Assembly (NCBI GenBank): GCA_003605175.1
Contig: QWDA01000002.1
Location: forward strand, 248,001 to 312,000
Reading direction: 5' to 3'
DNA length: 64,000 nt
From: Paracoccaceae bacterium
GTDB lineage: Bacteria; Pseudomonadota; Alphaproteobacteria; Rhodobacterales; Rhodobacteraceae
Shown here: positions 8,497 to 16,796 of the stretch, in pieces
How the letters are laid out: the number at the start of each line of letters is the position of its first letter
Numbering within the stretch: position 1 is the first letter of the stretch
The notes under the pieces: generated by a model
What the model was told of the DNA's origin: nothing
Seen by the model: only the letters and a program-made list of their open reading frames with translations
Database searches by the model: none
Position numbers and translations under genes: made by a program

Positions 8497-8819
8497 TTAA
8501 TTACCCCAATTGAGGCCAACCTACAAGTGGCGATGCAGCTGGCCGCAGCAGGAATACCTGTCATCCTGCTCCGCCGGGACGCAGCTACAATGAAGAGTGG
8601 TGAGCTTCGCGGGCCGAATACTCCCAATATCGAAGGGTGGCCCGAGAAGGGCACGACCGATCCGACGCAGATACGGCGCTGGTCCCGGAAATGGCCGGGC
8701 TTCGTTTCGGGCATCGTCACCGGGCGCGACAGCGGTATCGCCGTGCTCAACCTAGATCGGAAGAACGGGAAAGACGGCTTTGCGGAGCTGCACCGGATGG
8801 GACTCGACCCGGACACCAT
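8497..8819 (+). pseudogene. N-terminal fragment of a bifunctional primase/polymerase (prim-pol)
   Basis: The frame is open from 8497, with a possible GTG start at 8527. It encodes the start of a prim-pol domain: LAAAGIPVILL, then a Lys-poor GW with TTD-x-x-QIRRWSRKWPG, then GIVTGRDSGIAVLNLD, which matches the family's TG-x-SG-hh-hhD block where the second catalytic Asp is N or D. Homologues run several hundred residues. Here similarity ends near GLDPDT (about 8815), where the DNA switches to an integrase sequence in another frame. It is a deletion remnant, not a functional gene. Confidence 0.65.
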
Positions 8820-9213
8820 ATGGGTCGCCAGCAGGTTCGTGACGACGTTCTGACGATCCGGCAGTCCAAGACAGGGACCGAGGTTGAGATACCGCTTCAC
8901 CTTGAACTGCGTGCGTCTCTGGATGCGCTGCTGAAGAAGAACATAACCTTCCTTCTGACCGACTATGGCAAGCCCTTCGCCGTGGCAGGCTTCGGCAACT
9001 GGTTCAGAGACCGCGTAAGCGAGGCTGGTCTGCCCCCTTGGCTTGTCGGCGCACGGGCTCCGGAAGGCCGCCTGCCGTCGACTCGCTGAGGCTGGCTGCA
9101 CGGCCCCTCAGATCATGGCCATCTCGGGCCACCGGAATCTGAAGGTAGTCCTGACCTATATCGACGCTGCCGACAAGCTCCGGCTCGCCCGGGAAGCAGG
9201 TGGCGGCGCATGA
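8820..9213 (+). pseudogene. C-terminal fragment of a phage-type tyrosine recombinase, frameshifted
   Basis: Reads MGRQQVRDDVLTIRQSKTG in one frame, through FGNWFRDRVSEAGLP. At about 9037-9048 the frame must shift to give AHGLRKAA, AISGHRNL and LTYIDAADK, ending TGA at 9211-9213. These blocks are the catalytic H-x-x-R, H and Tyr regions of the integrase family. The first catalytic Arg region and the whole N-terminal arm are missing. It is the probable relic of the enzyme that inserted the element into the neighbouring tRNA gene. Confidence 0.75.
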
Positions 9214-9268
9214 AAAGAAAGCTACAAATGAGGACATCTAGAGAACTGAGACGCCATCCGGAGCTGGC

Positions 9269-9610
9269 TCAATTGGTTCCTTCGTCGCCCCGCGTCGTGG
9301 GGTCGTAGCGCCCCACCAAAAACCGGATAAACTCATCCAAGTCCTCGCCTGTAAACTGAACACACCAACGAGAACGACCCTCGTCCGCAACAGCGACCAT
9401 GAACTCTGCACCTGCCCGATACAGCTCAACTCGACGGCCGTGGTGCGCTTCGCTGGTTTGCGCCAATTGGTAGTCATATCGGTCGATGAGTTGGGTAAAT
9501 TCTGAATGATCCGTGACGCAGAAACCGGTAATCGGCTCGGGACCGAAGATGTTAGCCACTGCTGACGAGGGAACCGCAATTGCCATGGCCAAAAGTAGCA
9601 CCTTCTTCAC
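9269..9610 (-). CDS. Small exported hypothetical protein
   Basis: 113 residues from a GTG start at 9610, chosen because it gives an intact signal peptide (MKKVLLLAMAIAVPSSAVA, then NIFGPEP) with AGAAGGGA upstream. The mature part has two cysteines (GFCVTD and RWCVQF) that could pair, and the ending DEFIRFLVGRYDPTTRGDEGTN. It lies inside the att-bounded segment and is somewhat less GC-rich than the core genes, so it may be surviving cargo. No family recognised. Confidence 0.55.
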   Translation of the reverse strand: MKKVLLLAMAIAVPSSAVANIFGPEPITGFCVTDHSEFTQLIDRYDYQLAQTSEAHHGRRVELYRAGAEFMVAVADEGRSRWCVQFTGEDLDEFIRFLVGRYDPTTRGDEGTN

Positions 9611-9768
9611 GCGCGGCTTCCCTTCTGTCGTCACGGTGGTCCGTTTGAATACGGCTATGGCGTTTACAGCAAGTCGCACGAAAAGAGAACGAAAACAGTC
9701 AAACCCGGAGCGGAGGTTTGACAATCTGCCGGTTAAGTTACTGGAAACATTTGTGCCGATAGGCGGGA

Positions 9769-9785
9769 TGGTAGGCCCGGAGGGA
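9769..9785 (-). repeat. tRNA-proximal attachment-site repeat
   Basis: Last 17 bases of the CAU tRNA gene including the encoded CCA (9769-9771). Identical to 8268-8284. The element lies on the 3' side of the tRNA, which leaves the tRNA intact after integration. Confidence 0.75.
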
Positions 9786-9845
9786 CTCGAACCCCCAACC
9801 AAAGCGTTATGAGCGCTCTGCTCTAACCAATTGAGCTACAGGCCC
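9769..9845 (-). tRNA. tRNA with CAU anticodon, probably tRNA-Ile2
   Basis: Folds fully: acceptor GGGCCUG/CGGGCCU with a terminal G-U pair, D-arm GCUC/GAGC, anticodon stem GAGCG/CGCUU around loop CUCAUAA, T-arm with UUCGAGU, encoded CCA. CAU can be Met or the lysidine-modified Ile2. The C4-G69 and C5-G68 pairs are those favoured by the lysidine synthetase TilS, and the start of the sequence resembles tRNA-Ile, so Ile2 is preferred. Target of the integrated element. Confidence 0.9.
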
Positions 9846-9950
9846 GGCCGCGCCATGGCTTAGGGGCGCGGGGCCGGTCGGTCAAGGCGCATTGCCTGTC
9901 CGCCGGCATTGCTCTAGTCCTCGCCCCGCGCGCGCAGCAAGGGGAACGAG

Positions 9951-10997
9951 ATGGCGGATCTGCGGAACGGGCTGACCTATGCCGAGGCGGGTGTCGATAT
10001 CGACGCGGGCAACGCGCTGGTCGAACGGATCAAGCCGGCCGCGAGAGCCACCGACCGCCCGGGCGTGATGGCGGGGCTCGGCGGCTTCGGCGGGCTCTTC
10101 GACCTCAAGGCCGCGGGGTATACCGACCCGATCCTCGTCGCCGCCACCGACGGCGTGGGCACCAAGCTCCGCATCGGCATCGACACCGGCCTCGTCGACG
10201 GGCTCGGCCAGGATCTCGTCGCCATGTGCGTCAACGATCTCGTCTGCCAGGGCGCCGAGCCGCTGTTCTTCCTCGACTATTTCGCCACCGGCAAGCTTTC
10301 GGTCGACATGGCCGCGCGCGTGGTCGAGGGCATCGCCCGGGCCTGCGCCGCCTGCGGCACCGCGCTGATCGGCGGAGAGACCGCCGAGATGCCGGGCATG
10401 TACCCGGCGGGCGATTTCGATCTCGCGGGCTTCGCCGTGGGCGCGATGGAGCGCGGCACCGCGCTGCCGGCCCGGGTGCAGGAGGGCGACGTGCTGATCG
10501 GCCTCGCCTCGAATGGCGTCCATTCCAACGGCTATTCGCTGGTGCGCCGTGTGGTCGAAACCGCCGGGCTGGGCTGGGACGCGGCCTCTCCCTTCTCCGA
10601 GGGCACGCTCGGCGCCGCGCTCCTCGCGCCGACCCGGCTCTACGTCACCGCCGCGCTGGCCGCGATCCGTGCGGGCGGGGTGCACGGGCTCGCCCATGTC
10701 ACTGGCGGCGGGCTCACCGAGAACGTCCCGCGCGTGCTGCCAGAGGGGCTCGGCGTCGAGATCGACCTTTCGGCCTGGACACTGCCCCCGGTGTTCCGCT
10801 GGCTGGCCGATACGGGCGGGATCGCCGCGCCGGAACTCCTCAAGACCTTCAATTCCGGGATCGGCATGGTGATTGTCGCCGCCGCCGACAAGGCCGAGAC
10901 CGTCGAGGCCGCGCTCGCCGGCACCGGCGAGCACACCGCCCGGATCGGCCGGGTCGTGGCGGGGCAGGGGGTGCGCTACTCCGGCACACTGGCGTGA
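9951..10997 (+). CDS. purM: Phosphoribosylformylglycinamidine cyclo-ligase (AIR synthetase) PurM
   Basis: Fifth step of de novo purine synthesis: ATP-dependent ring closure of FGAM to AIR. 348 residues, typical length. Visible family blocks are [11 protein letters not shown], the ATP-site region [15 protein letters not shown][13 protein letters not shown], [11 protein letters not shown] and [16 protein letters not shown], with [13 protein letters not shown] in the C-terminal domain. ATG 9951 has AAGGGGA upstream. It overlaps purN by 4 nt, so the two are one operon. Confidence 0.97.
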   Translation: MADLRNGLTYAEAGVDIDAGNALVERIKPAARATDRPGVMAGLGGFGGLFDLKAAGYTDPILVAATDGVGTKLRIGIDTGLVDGLGQDLVAMCVNDLVCQGAEPLFFLDYFATGKLSVDMAARVVEGIARACAACGTALIGGETAEMPGMYPAGDFDLAGFAVGAMERGTALPARVQEGDVLIGLASNGVHSNGYSLVRRVVETAGLGWDAASPFSEGTLGAALLAPTRLYVTAALAAIRAGGVHGLAHVTGGGLTENVPRVLPEGLGVEIDLSAWTLPPVFRWLADTGGIAAPELLKTFNSGIGMVIVAAADKAETVEAALAGTGEHTARIGRVVAGQGVRYSGTLA

Positions 10998-11584
10998 AGC
11001 GCGTCGCGATCCTGATCTCGGGTGGCGGCTCGAACATGGTCCGCCTGGTCGAAAGCATGACCGGCGACCATCCCGCGCGTCCCTGCCTGGTGCTGTCGAA
11101 CCGCGCCGATGCGGGCGGGCTCGCCAGGGCCGCGGCGATGGGCGTGCCCACGGCGGTGGTCGATCACCGGCCCCATGGCGAGAACCGCGCCGGCTTCGAG
11201 GCCGAGATCCAGGCCGAGCTCGCGCGGACGGGGGCCGAGATCCTCTGCCTCGCGGGGTTCATGCGGATCCTGACCCCCGGCTTCATCGCCCGGTGGTCGG
11301 GGCGGATGCTCAATACCCATCCCTCGCTCCTCCCGAAATATCCCGGCCTCCACACCCATGCCCGCGCGCTCGAGGCGGGCGATGGAGAGGCCGGCTGCAC
11401 TGTCCACGAGGTCACCGAGATCCTCGACGACGGCCCGATCCTCGGCCAGGGCCGGGTGCCCGTTGAGGCCGGCGACACGCCCGAAACGCTCGCCGCGCGG
11501 GTGCTCGCCATGGAGCACCGTCTCTACCCGGCGGTTCTCCGCCGCTTTGCCTGTGGCGACCGGACGCCAATCCTGCTTCCATAG
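10994..11584 (+). CDS. purN: Phosphoribosylglycinamide formyltransferase PurN
   Basis: Third step of purine synthesis, using 10-formyl-tetrahydrofolate. 196 residues from a GTG that overlaps the purM stop (GTGA). The N-terminal phosphate loop ISGGGSNM, catalytic N107 and H109 in [12 protein letters not shown], and the catalytic Asp near 145 in LDDGPIL are present. The much longer open frame upstream lies antisense-like over purM and is not coding. Confidence 0.96.
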   Translation: MKRVAILISGGGSNMVRLVESMTGDHPARPCLVLSNRADAGGLARAAAMGVPTAVVDHRPHGENRAGFEAEIQAELARTGAEILCLAGFMRILTPGFIARWSGRMLNTHPSLLPKYPGLHTHARALEAGDGEAGCTVHEVTEILDDGPILGQGRVPVEAGDTPETLAARVLAMEHRLYPAVLRRFACGDRTPILLP

Positions 11585-11643
11585 CCGGTGCTTGCGCGAA
11601 AATGGGCTGGAACAGGCCCACGGCCTTGGCTATGTGAGGCCCG

Positions 11644-12801
11644 ATGATCACCATAACCACGACCGAGGCGCTCGCCGCCTTCTGTGAGAGGGCCGCCCGG
11701 GCCCCCTATGTCACCGTCGACACCGAGTTCCTCCGCGAACGGACCTATTACGCCAAGCTCTGCCTCGTGCAGCTCGCCATCCCCGGCGATGCCGAGGAGG
11801 ACGCGGTGCTGGTCGATCCGCTGGTGGACGGCCTCTCGCTCGACCCGATGTACGACCTTTTCCGCAACGAAAGCGTGGTCAAGGTGTTCCACGCCGCGCG
11901 GCAGGATCTCGAGATCTTCTATGTCGAGGCCGGTGTGATCCCGGCGCCGCTGTTCGACACCCAGGTCGCGGCCATGGTCGCGGGCTTTGGCGAGCAGGTG
12001 GGCTACGAGACGCTGGTGCGAAAGATCGCCAAGGCCAATCTCGACAAGACCTCGCGCTTCACCGACTGGTCGCGCCGCCCGCTGACCGAGGCACAGAAGG
12101 TCTACGCGCTCGCCGACGTGACCCATCTCAGGGCGATCTACGAGCATCTCGAGGAGGATCTCGAGAAGCGCGGCCGCCATGCATGGGTCGAGGAGGAACT
12201 CGCCACGCTGTCGGATCCCGCGACCTATGTGGTGGATCCCGACGAGGCTTGGCGCCGGCTCAAGACCCGTACCAATTCCGGCCGCTTCCTGGCCATCGTG
12301 CGCGAGCTTGCCCGGTTCCGCGAGATCTATGCGCAGGAAAAGAACGTGCCACGGACGCGGGTCTTCAAGGACGACGCGCTGATGGAGATCGCCTCGACCA
12401 AGCCGAAAAGCGCGGGCGATCTCGGCCGCTCGCGGCTGCTCCAGCGCGAGGCGCGCAAGGGCGACATCGCCGACGGCATCCTCGCCGCGGTGGCGGCCGG
12501 GTCCGAGGCCGATCCCTCGGGCTTCCCCGAACCCGACCGTTCACGCGACAAGCTCCAGGTCAACCCGGCGCTGGCCGACCTTCTCCGCGTGCTTCTCAAG
12601 GCGAAATCCGAAAAGGCGGGCGTGGCGCAGAAGCTGATCGCCACGGCCTCGGAACTCGACGAGATCGCCGCCGGGATGCGCAACGTCCCGTCGCTCAAGG
12701 GCTGGCGCAAGACCGTCTTCGGCGACGACGCGCTGCGGCTCTGCGCAGGAGAGGTGGCCCTTACCGCCAAGGGCAGCACGGTGAAGCTGATCGAGCTCTG
12801 A
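11644..12801 (+). CDS. rnd: Ribonuclease D
   Basis: 3'-5' exoribonuclease that trims tRNA and other stable RNA ends. 385 residues. The DEDD exonuclease domain occupies about 1-200 with D26 and E28 (VTVDTEFLRE), the second Asp in KVFHAARQDLEIF and the final block around ALADVTHL. It is followed by a single clear HRDC-type helical region around RELARFREIYAQ. The C-terminal 80 residues form a second, more diverged helical unit. Separate from purN by 59 nt. Confidence 0.95.
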   Translation: MITITTTEALAAFCERAARAPYVTVDTEFLRERTYYAKLCLVQLAIPGDAEEDAVLVDPLVDGLSLDPMYDLFRNESVVKVFHAARQDLEIFYVEAGVIPAPLFDTQVAAMVAGFGEQVGYETLVRKIAKANLDKTSRFTDWSRRPLTEAQKVYALADVTHLRAIYEHLEEDLEKRGRHAWVEEELATLSDPATYVVDPDEAWRRLKTRTNSGRFLAIVRELARFREIYAQEKNVPRTRVFKDDALMEIASTKPKSAGDLGRSRLLQREARKGDIADGILAAVAAGSEADPSGFPEPDRSRDKLQVNPALADLLRVLLKAKSEKAGVAQKLIATASELDEIAAGMRNVPSLKGWRKTVFGDDALRLCAGEVALTAKGSTVKLIEL

Positions 12802-12816
12802 ACGCCGCCCGCGCGA

Positions 12817-12863
12817 CCCCGGAAAATGCACATTTTCCGGGGCGGAATATGTGAAAATTCCGC
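12817..12863. terminator. Two adjacent hairpins between convergent genes
   Basis: First hairpin: a 26-nt near-perfect palindrome at 12817-12842 (CCCCGGAAAATG, CA, then its complement). Second: GCGGAAT at 12842-12848 pairing with ATTCCGC at 12857-12863. They fill the gap between the ends of rnd and the lipoprotein gene. The A/T-rich inner stem gives short U-runs in both directions, so a bidirectional terminator is likely. Confidence 0.6.
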
Positions 12864-13330
12864 TACCGCCGCACCGACCGCGACGCCTGTGCGCCCAAAA
12901 CCTGCACCTCACGCACGCCGGCGAGGTCCTGATCCGTCAGGAACAGCGCCGCGCGCAGTTCGCGCGAGCGCGGCGTCGAGACCGGCCCGGGCTGCACCGG
13001 CGGCTGTGCGCGGAACTGGTACACGAGCCGCCCCGGTGCGCTCCGCTCGGCGTCCGGAACCAGCGCGGCGTCGTAATAGCCCTGCGACGGCGGCAGCCCG
13101 GTGGCCATGAGGATCGCGCCCCCGGGCGTCCGCTCGATCCGGACCGCGACCACCGCGTCCACCACCACGCGCGGGTCGTGCGCCACGGCCACCTCGGCAA
13201 CGGGCAGCGTCTCGGGGCTGCTCTGGTCGCCGCCGAACCAGTTGAACGGGTTCATCCGGCTCTCGGAAATCCGCGCGCAGGACGCCACGGACATCGCCAC
13301 GAGCCCCGCCAGCACCAACCGTCTCACCAT
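12863..13330 (-). CDS. Hypothetical lipoprotein
   Basis: 155 residues. Type II signal peptide with lipobox VASC (C18), so probably anchored in the outer membrane or periplasm. The mature part has a compact beta-rich stretch (VVVDAVVAVRIERTPGG) and ends in a basic tail RSVRR. No named domain recognised. The stop codon lies directly against the terminator shared with rnd. Confidence 0.7.
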   Translation of the reverse strand: MVRRLVLAGLVAMSVASCARISESRMNPFNWFGGDQSSPETLPVAEVAVAHDPRVVVDAVVAVRIERTPGGAILMATGLPPSQGYYDAALVPDAERSAPGRLVYQFRAQPPVQPGPVSTPRSRELRAALFLTDQDLAGVREVQVLGAQASRSVRR

Positions 13331-13454
13331 ACCGAACCCTTATCCCCCATCCCGTCCCCCGCGATTACCCGATCCCGCCAGCCCTGAAAAGCCCGCGCCG
13401 GCGCTGGACCTCGGCCGCGCTCTCGCCTACCTCAGAAGGAACCGGAGAGAGAGC

Positions 13455-13880
13455 ATGACCACCGACGCCTTCCAGGAGATCGCCGACACCTTCGAGTTCC
13501 TCGAGGACTGGGAGGAGCGCTACCGCTACGTGATCGAGCTCGGCAAGGCGATGCCGCCCCTCGAAGAGGCGCTGAAGGTGCCGGCCACCAGGGTCGAGGG
13601 CTGCGCGAGCCAGGTCTGGCTGGTGCCCGAGATCGAGGGCGCCGGCGCCGGCGCCCGCTTCTCGTTCCGGGGCGACAGCGACGCGATCATCGTGCGCGGC
13701 CTCATCGCGGTCCTGGGGGCGCTCTACAACGGGTTGAGCGTCGACCAGGTCGGCGCCGTTGACGCGCCCGCCGAACTCGGCCGGCTCGGCCTCAACGATC
13801 ACCTCTCCGCGCAGCGCTCGAACGGCCTCCGCGCAATGGTCGCCCGGATCCGCGAGGTCGCCGCCCGCGCGGCGGCCTGA
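13455..13880 (+). CDS. sufE: SufE family sulfur-transfer protein
   Basis: Accepts persulfide sulfur from a SufS-type cysteine desulfurase for iron-sulfur cluster assembly. 141 residues, family length. The sulfur-carrying Cys is C50 in VEGCASQVW; the region RGLIAVLGALYNGLS is the usual helix on the far side of the fold. ATG 13455 has GGAGAGAGAGC upstream. The other suf genes are not nearby. Confidence 0.93.
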   Translation: MTTDAFQEIADTFEFLEDWEERYRYVIELGKAMPPLEEALKVPATRVEGCASQVWLVPEIEGAGAGARFSFRGDSDAIIVRGLIAVLGALYNGLSVDQVGAVDAPAELGRLGLNDHLSAQRSNGLRAMVARIREVAARAAA

Positions 13881-13966
13881 GTCCGGTGCGCCTCGAAACA
13901 GCGTTGAAATGTGGGGGCCTGCCTGCAAAAAAGGTTAACGGCCTTGACTGGCAGGGGGAGAAGACG

Positions 13967-15259
13967 ATGGCCGAACCGCGCATTCTGATCGCCGGCGGCG
14001 GGATCGCGGGGCTCGCGCTCGCACTGACGCTCGACCAGATCGGGATCCGACCGATCGTGTTCGAGAGCGTCCGCGAGCTGCGGCCCCTCGGCGTCGGGAT
14101 CAACATCCAGCCGAACGCCGTGCGCGAACTCTACGATCTCGGAATCGGGGCCGACGCGCTCGACACGGTCGGCGTGCCCGCGCGGGAATGGGCGCTGGTC
14201 GGGCGCAACGGCAAGGACATCTATTCCGAACCGCGCGGACTCGAAGCCGGCTACAACTGGCCGCAATACGCGATGCATCGCGGTGCCTTCCACATGCTGC
14301 TCTACCGCACGCTGCTGGCCCGGGCCGGGGCGGGCGCGGTCCGGCTCGGCGCCCGCGTGACCGGATACGAGACCAACCCGGACGGCACCGTGACCGCGCT
14401 GGTCGAAACCGCGGGCGGCACGCAGGAGCGCGAAACCGGCACGCTCCTGATCGGCGCCGATGGTATCCACTCGGCCATTCGCGCGCAGATGCATCCCGAC
14501 CAGCCGCCGATCCACTGGGGCGGCGCCGTGATGTGGCGGGGCACGACAAGGGCGAAACCGATCCGCACCGGCTCCTCTTTCATAGGGCTCGGCACCCATC
14601 GCAAGCGCATGGTGATCTACCCGATCTCGCATCCCGACGCCCAGGGCCTCGCCGAGATCAACTGGATCGCCGAGGTCACCTATGACGATCCCGGCGCCCG
14701 CGACAGCGGCTGGTTCAAGCCGGTCGAGATCTCCGAGTTCATCCACCACTTCGAGAGCTGGCGCTACGACTGGCTCGACGTTCCGGCGCTGCTGCGCGGG
14801 GCCGAGATGGCCTATGAGAACCCGATGATCGACCGCGACCCGGTACCGACCTGGCGCGACGGGCCGGTGGCGCTGATCGGCGATGCGGCCCACGCGATGT
14901 ACCCCACCGGGTCGAACGGGGCGAGCCAGGCGATCGTCGACGCCCGCGTCCTCGGGGCGAAGATGCTGGCGCTCGGGCCGACCGCCGAGGCGCTCGCGGC
15001 CTTTGACGAGGCGCTCTGCGGCCCGGTTTCGGCGCTGATTCTCCGGAATCGTGGGGCAGGGCCGTTCGGGCTGCTCAACCTGGTCCACGAACGCTCCGGC
15101 GGGGAGTTCGGGAACATCGACGACGTGGTGCCGCCGGAAGAGCGCGCGGAGTTCATGGCCGGCTACAAGGCCGCCGCCGGTTTCGCGATCAACAAGCTCA
15201 ACGCCGCCCCGCCGACGATCCCGCTGGATGCCGTCACGGGCGCCACCGTCCCGGTTTAA
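13967..15259 (+). CDS. FAD-dependent monooxygenase (PhzS/UbiH-like flavin oxidoreductase)
   Basis: 430 residues. Dinucleotide-binding motif GGGIAGLALAL near the N-terminus, the DG-type motif LLIGADGIHSAIR, and the FAD ribityl-phosphate motif VALIGDAAHAMYP followed by GSNGASQAIVDA. This places it with group A aromatic hydroxylases, closest in feel to the flavin-dependent oxidoreductase/PhzS branch. The substrate is unknown. ATG 13967 follows AGGGGGAG by about 8 nt. Stands alone between sufE and dgt. Confidence 0.85.
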   Translation: MAEPRILIAGGGIAGLALALTLDQIGIRPIVFESVRELRPLGVGINIQPNAVRELYDLGIGADALDTVGVPAREWALVGRNGKDIYSEPRGLEAGYNWPQYAMHRGAFHMLLYRTLLARAGAGAVRLGARVTGYETNPDGTVTALVETAGGTQERETGTLLIGADGIHSAIRAQMHPDQPPIHWGGAVMWRGTTRAKPIRTGSSFIGLGTHRKRMVIYPISHPDAQGLAEINWIAEVTYDDPGARDSGWFKPVEISEFIHHFESWRYDWLDVPALLRGAEMAYENPMIDRDPVPTWRDGPVALIGDAAHAMYPTGSNGASQAIVDARVLGAKMLALGPTAEALAAFDEALCGPVSALILRNRGAGPFGLLNLVHERSGGEFGNIDDVVPPEERAEFMAGYKAAAGFAINKLNAAPPTIPLDAVTGATVPV

Positions 15260-15322
15260 CGCCTTGTCCTTGGCCCGCCCGAGCCGCTAAGCCTCTCCCC
15301 GGGACAAAGGCAGGGAACGGGC

Positions 15323-16495
15323 ATGAAACCCTACGCCTCGAATCCGGCCGCGAGCCGCGGCCGGCGCCACAAGGAGGAGGAATCCACCTTCCGCTCGTGC
15401 TTCCAGCGCGACCGGGACAGGATCATCCATGCCTCGGCCTTCCGGCGGCTCAAGCACAAGACCCAGGTCTTCATCGAGCACGAGGGCGATTACTACCGCA
15501 CCCGTCTGACCCATTCCATCGAGGTCGCCCAGGTCGCCCGCACCATCGCCGGGGTGCTCGGCCTCAACGCGGAACTGACCGAGGCCCTGGCGCTCGCCCA
15601 CGATCTCGGCCACCCGCCCTTCGGCCACACCGGCGAGGACGCGCTCCAGGCGCTGATGGCGCCCCATGGCGGTTTCGACCACAACGCGCAGGCGATCCGC
15701 ATCGTTACTTCGCTCGAGCGCCACTATGCCGAGTTCGACGGGCTGAACCTCACTTGGGAGACGCTCGAAGGCCTCGCCAAGCACAATGGCCCGGTCACCG
15801 GCCCGCTGCCCTGGGCGCTGGCGGCCTGCCAGGCGGAGTTCGACCTCGAGCTCGCCACCCGCGCCTCGGCCGAGGCCCAGGTCGCGGCCATCGCCGACGA
15901 CGTGGCGTACAACCACCACGACCTGCATGACGGGCTCCGGGCCGAGCTGTTCTCCACCGACGAGCTCGCCGAACTGCCGATCCTCGACACCTGTTTCGCC
16001 GAGGTCGACCGGCTTTATCCCGGCCTCAACTACTACCGCCGCCGCCACGAGGCGCTGCGCCGCTTCTTCGGCATCCTCGTCGAGGACGTGATCGGCATCG
16101 CCCGGGCCAAGCTCGCCGAGATCGATCCGCAAAGCGCCGACGACATCCGCCATGCCGGCCGCTCGGTGATCCGCTTCTCCGAAACCCTCTGGCACGACCT
16201 TTCGGTGATCCGCCGCTTCCTCTTCCAGCGCATGTACCGCGCCCCCGAAGTCGTCGCCATGCGGGCCCAGGTGACCGAAGTGGTGAACGATCTCTTCCCC
16301 TTCTTCATCGCCAACCCCGACCAGTTGCCCAAGCAATGGCGCAAGGACGTGGAGGAGGCCGAGGGGGAGACCGCGCTCGCCCGGATCGTCTCGGATTACA
16401 TCGCCGGCATGACCGACCGCTTCGCGATCCAGTGCCATCAGCAATTCGTCGGCAAGGGTGGCGTGACCGACCCGTTCCCGCTGGCCGGGCGCTAG
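15323..16495 (+). CDS. dgt: dGTPase-like HD-domain deoxynucleotide triphosphohydrolase
   Basis: Hydrolyses dNTPs to nucleosides and triphosphate. 390 residues. The metal-binding HD motif is H93-D94 in LAHDLGHPPFGH, with an upstream His in RLTHSIEVAQVAR and a downstream catalytic region FDHNAQAIR and DDVAYNHHDLHDG. The short-subunit form matches the dGTPase-like type common in Alphaproteobacteria, which sits near argS and nagZ in Rhodobacterales, as here. Confidence 0.94.
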   Translation: MKPYASNPAASRGRRHKEEESTFRSCFQRDRDRIIHASAFRRLKHKTQVFIEHEGDYYRTRLTHSIEVAQVARTIAGVLGLNAELTEALALAHDLGHPPFGHTGEDALQALMAPHGGFDHNAQAIRIVTSLERHYAEFDGLNLTWETLEGLAKHNGPVTGPLPWALAACQAEFDLELATRASAEAQVAAIADDVAYNHHDLHDGLRAELFSTDELAELPILDTCFAEVDRLYPGLNYYRRRHEALRRFFGILVEDVIGIARAKLAEIDPQSADDIRHAGRSVIRFSETLWHDLSVIRRFLFQRMYRAPEVVAMRAQVTEVVNDLFPFFIANPDQLPKQWRKDVEEAEGETALARIVSDYIAGMTDRFAIQCHQQFVGKGGVTDPFPLAGR

Positions 16496-16513
16496 GCCCG
16501 AACCGGCCGGGCC

Positions 16514-16552
16514 AACGCTCGCCCGGCGCCTTCGGCGCCATTCGGGCGGGGG
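16514..16552 (-). repeat. Solo arm of the dispersed inverted-repeat element
   Basis: The reverse complement of this stretch reads CCCCGCCCGAA then GGCGCCGAAGGCGCCGGG and CGAGCG. It matches the left arm of the complete elements at 31.8 and 54.4 kb with few differences. The middle and right arm are absent. It sits between the convergent genes dgt and the Gly-rich protein gene. Confidence 0.6.
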
Positions 16553-16607
16553 AACCGAGCCGGCGTTGCGTCGCTAGCGCCGGCCCCGGGTCCCGAAACA
16601 GGCTCGA

Positions 16608-16684
16608 CCGAACACGGATACTGTTCGGGCGGGGCAAACTGGGACAGTGGTACCGGGCGCCTCCCCTCTCCCTTGGGAGAGGGG
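16608..16684. terminator. Two hairpins in the dgt/Gly-rich-protein convergent gap
   Basis: CCGAACA (16608-16614) pairs with TGTTCGG (16622-16628). CCCCTCTCCC (16663-16672) pairs with GGGAGAGGGG (16675-16684) around TT, a 10-bp stem. The gap 16496-16796 has no gene; it holds these hairpins and the solo repeat arm. No clear U-tract is seen, so termination is inferred from position. Confidence 0.4.
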
Positions 16685-16796
16685 ATGGGGGAGAGGGACG
16701 GGCATCCCCCCCCCAGAAAAAGGCGCCGGCGGAGCCTTCTGGACCCCGCCGGCGATCGAGGGCGCTTTGAAGCGGCCTCGCCCTCGACCATAGCGA

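Larger units (their letters stand above)
8268..9785. mobile_element. Remnant of a tRNA-integrated element (about 1.5 kb)
   Basis: The segment is bounded by a perfect 17-bp direct repeat, TGGTAGGCCCGGAGGGA, at 8268-8284 and at 9769-9785. The second copy is the 3' end of the CAU tRNA gene including its encoded CCA. Between them lie a primase-polymerase fragment, a frameshifted tyrosine recombinase fragment and one small exported-protein gene. Integration at a tRNA 3' end with duplication of the end at the far boundary is the standard signature of phage or ICE integrases. Almost all of the original element appears to have been deleted. Bases 8285-8496 contain no recognisable gene. Confidence 0.75.
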
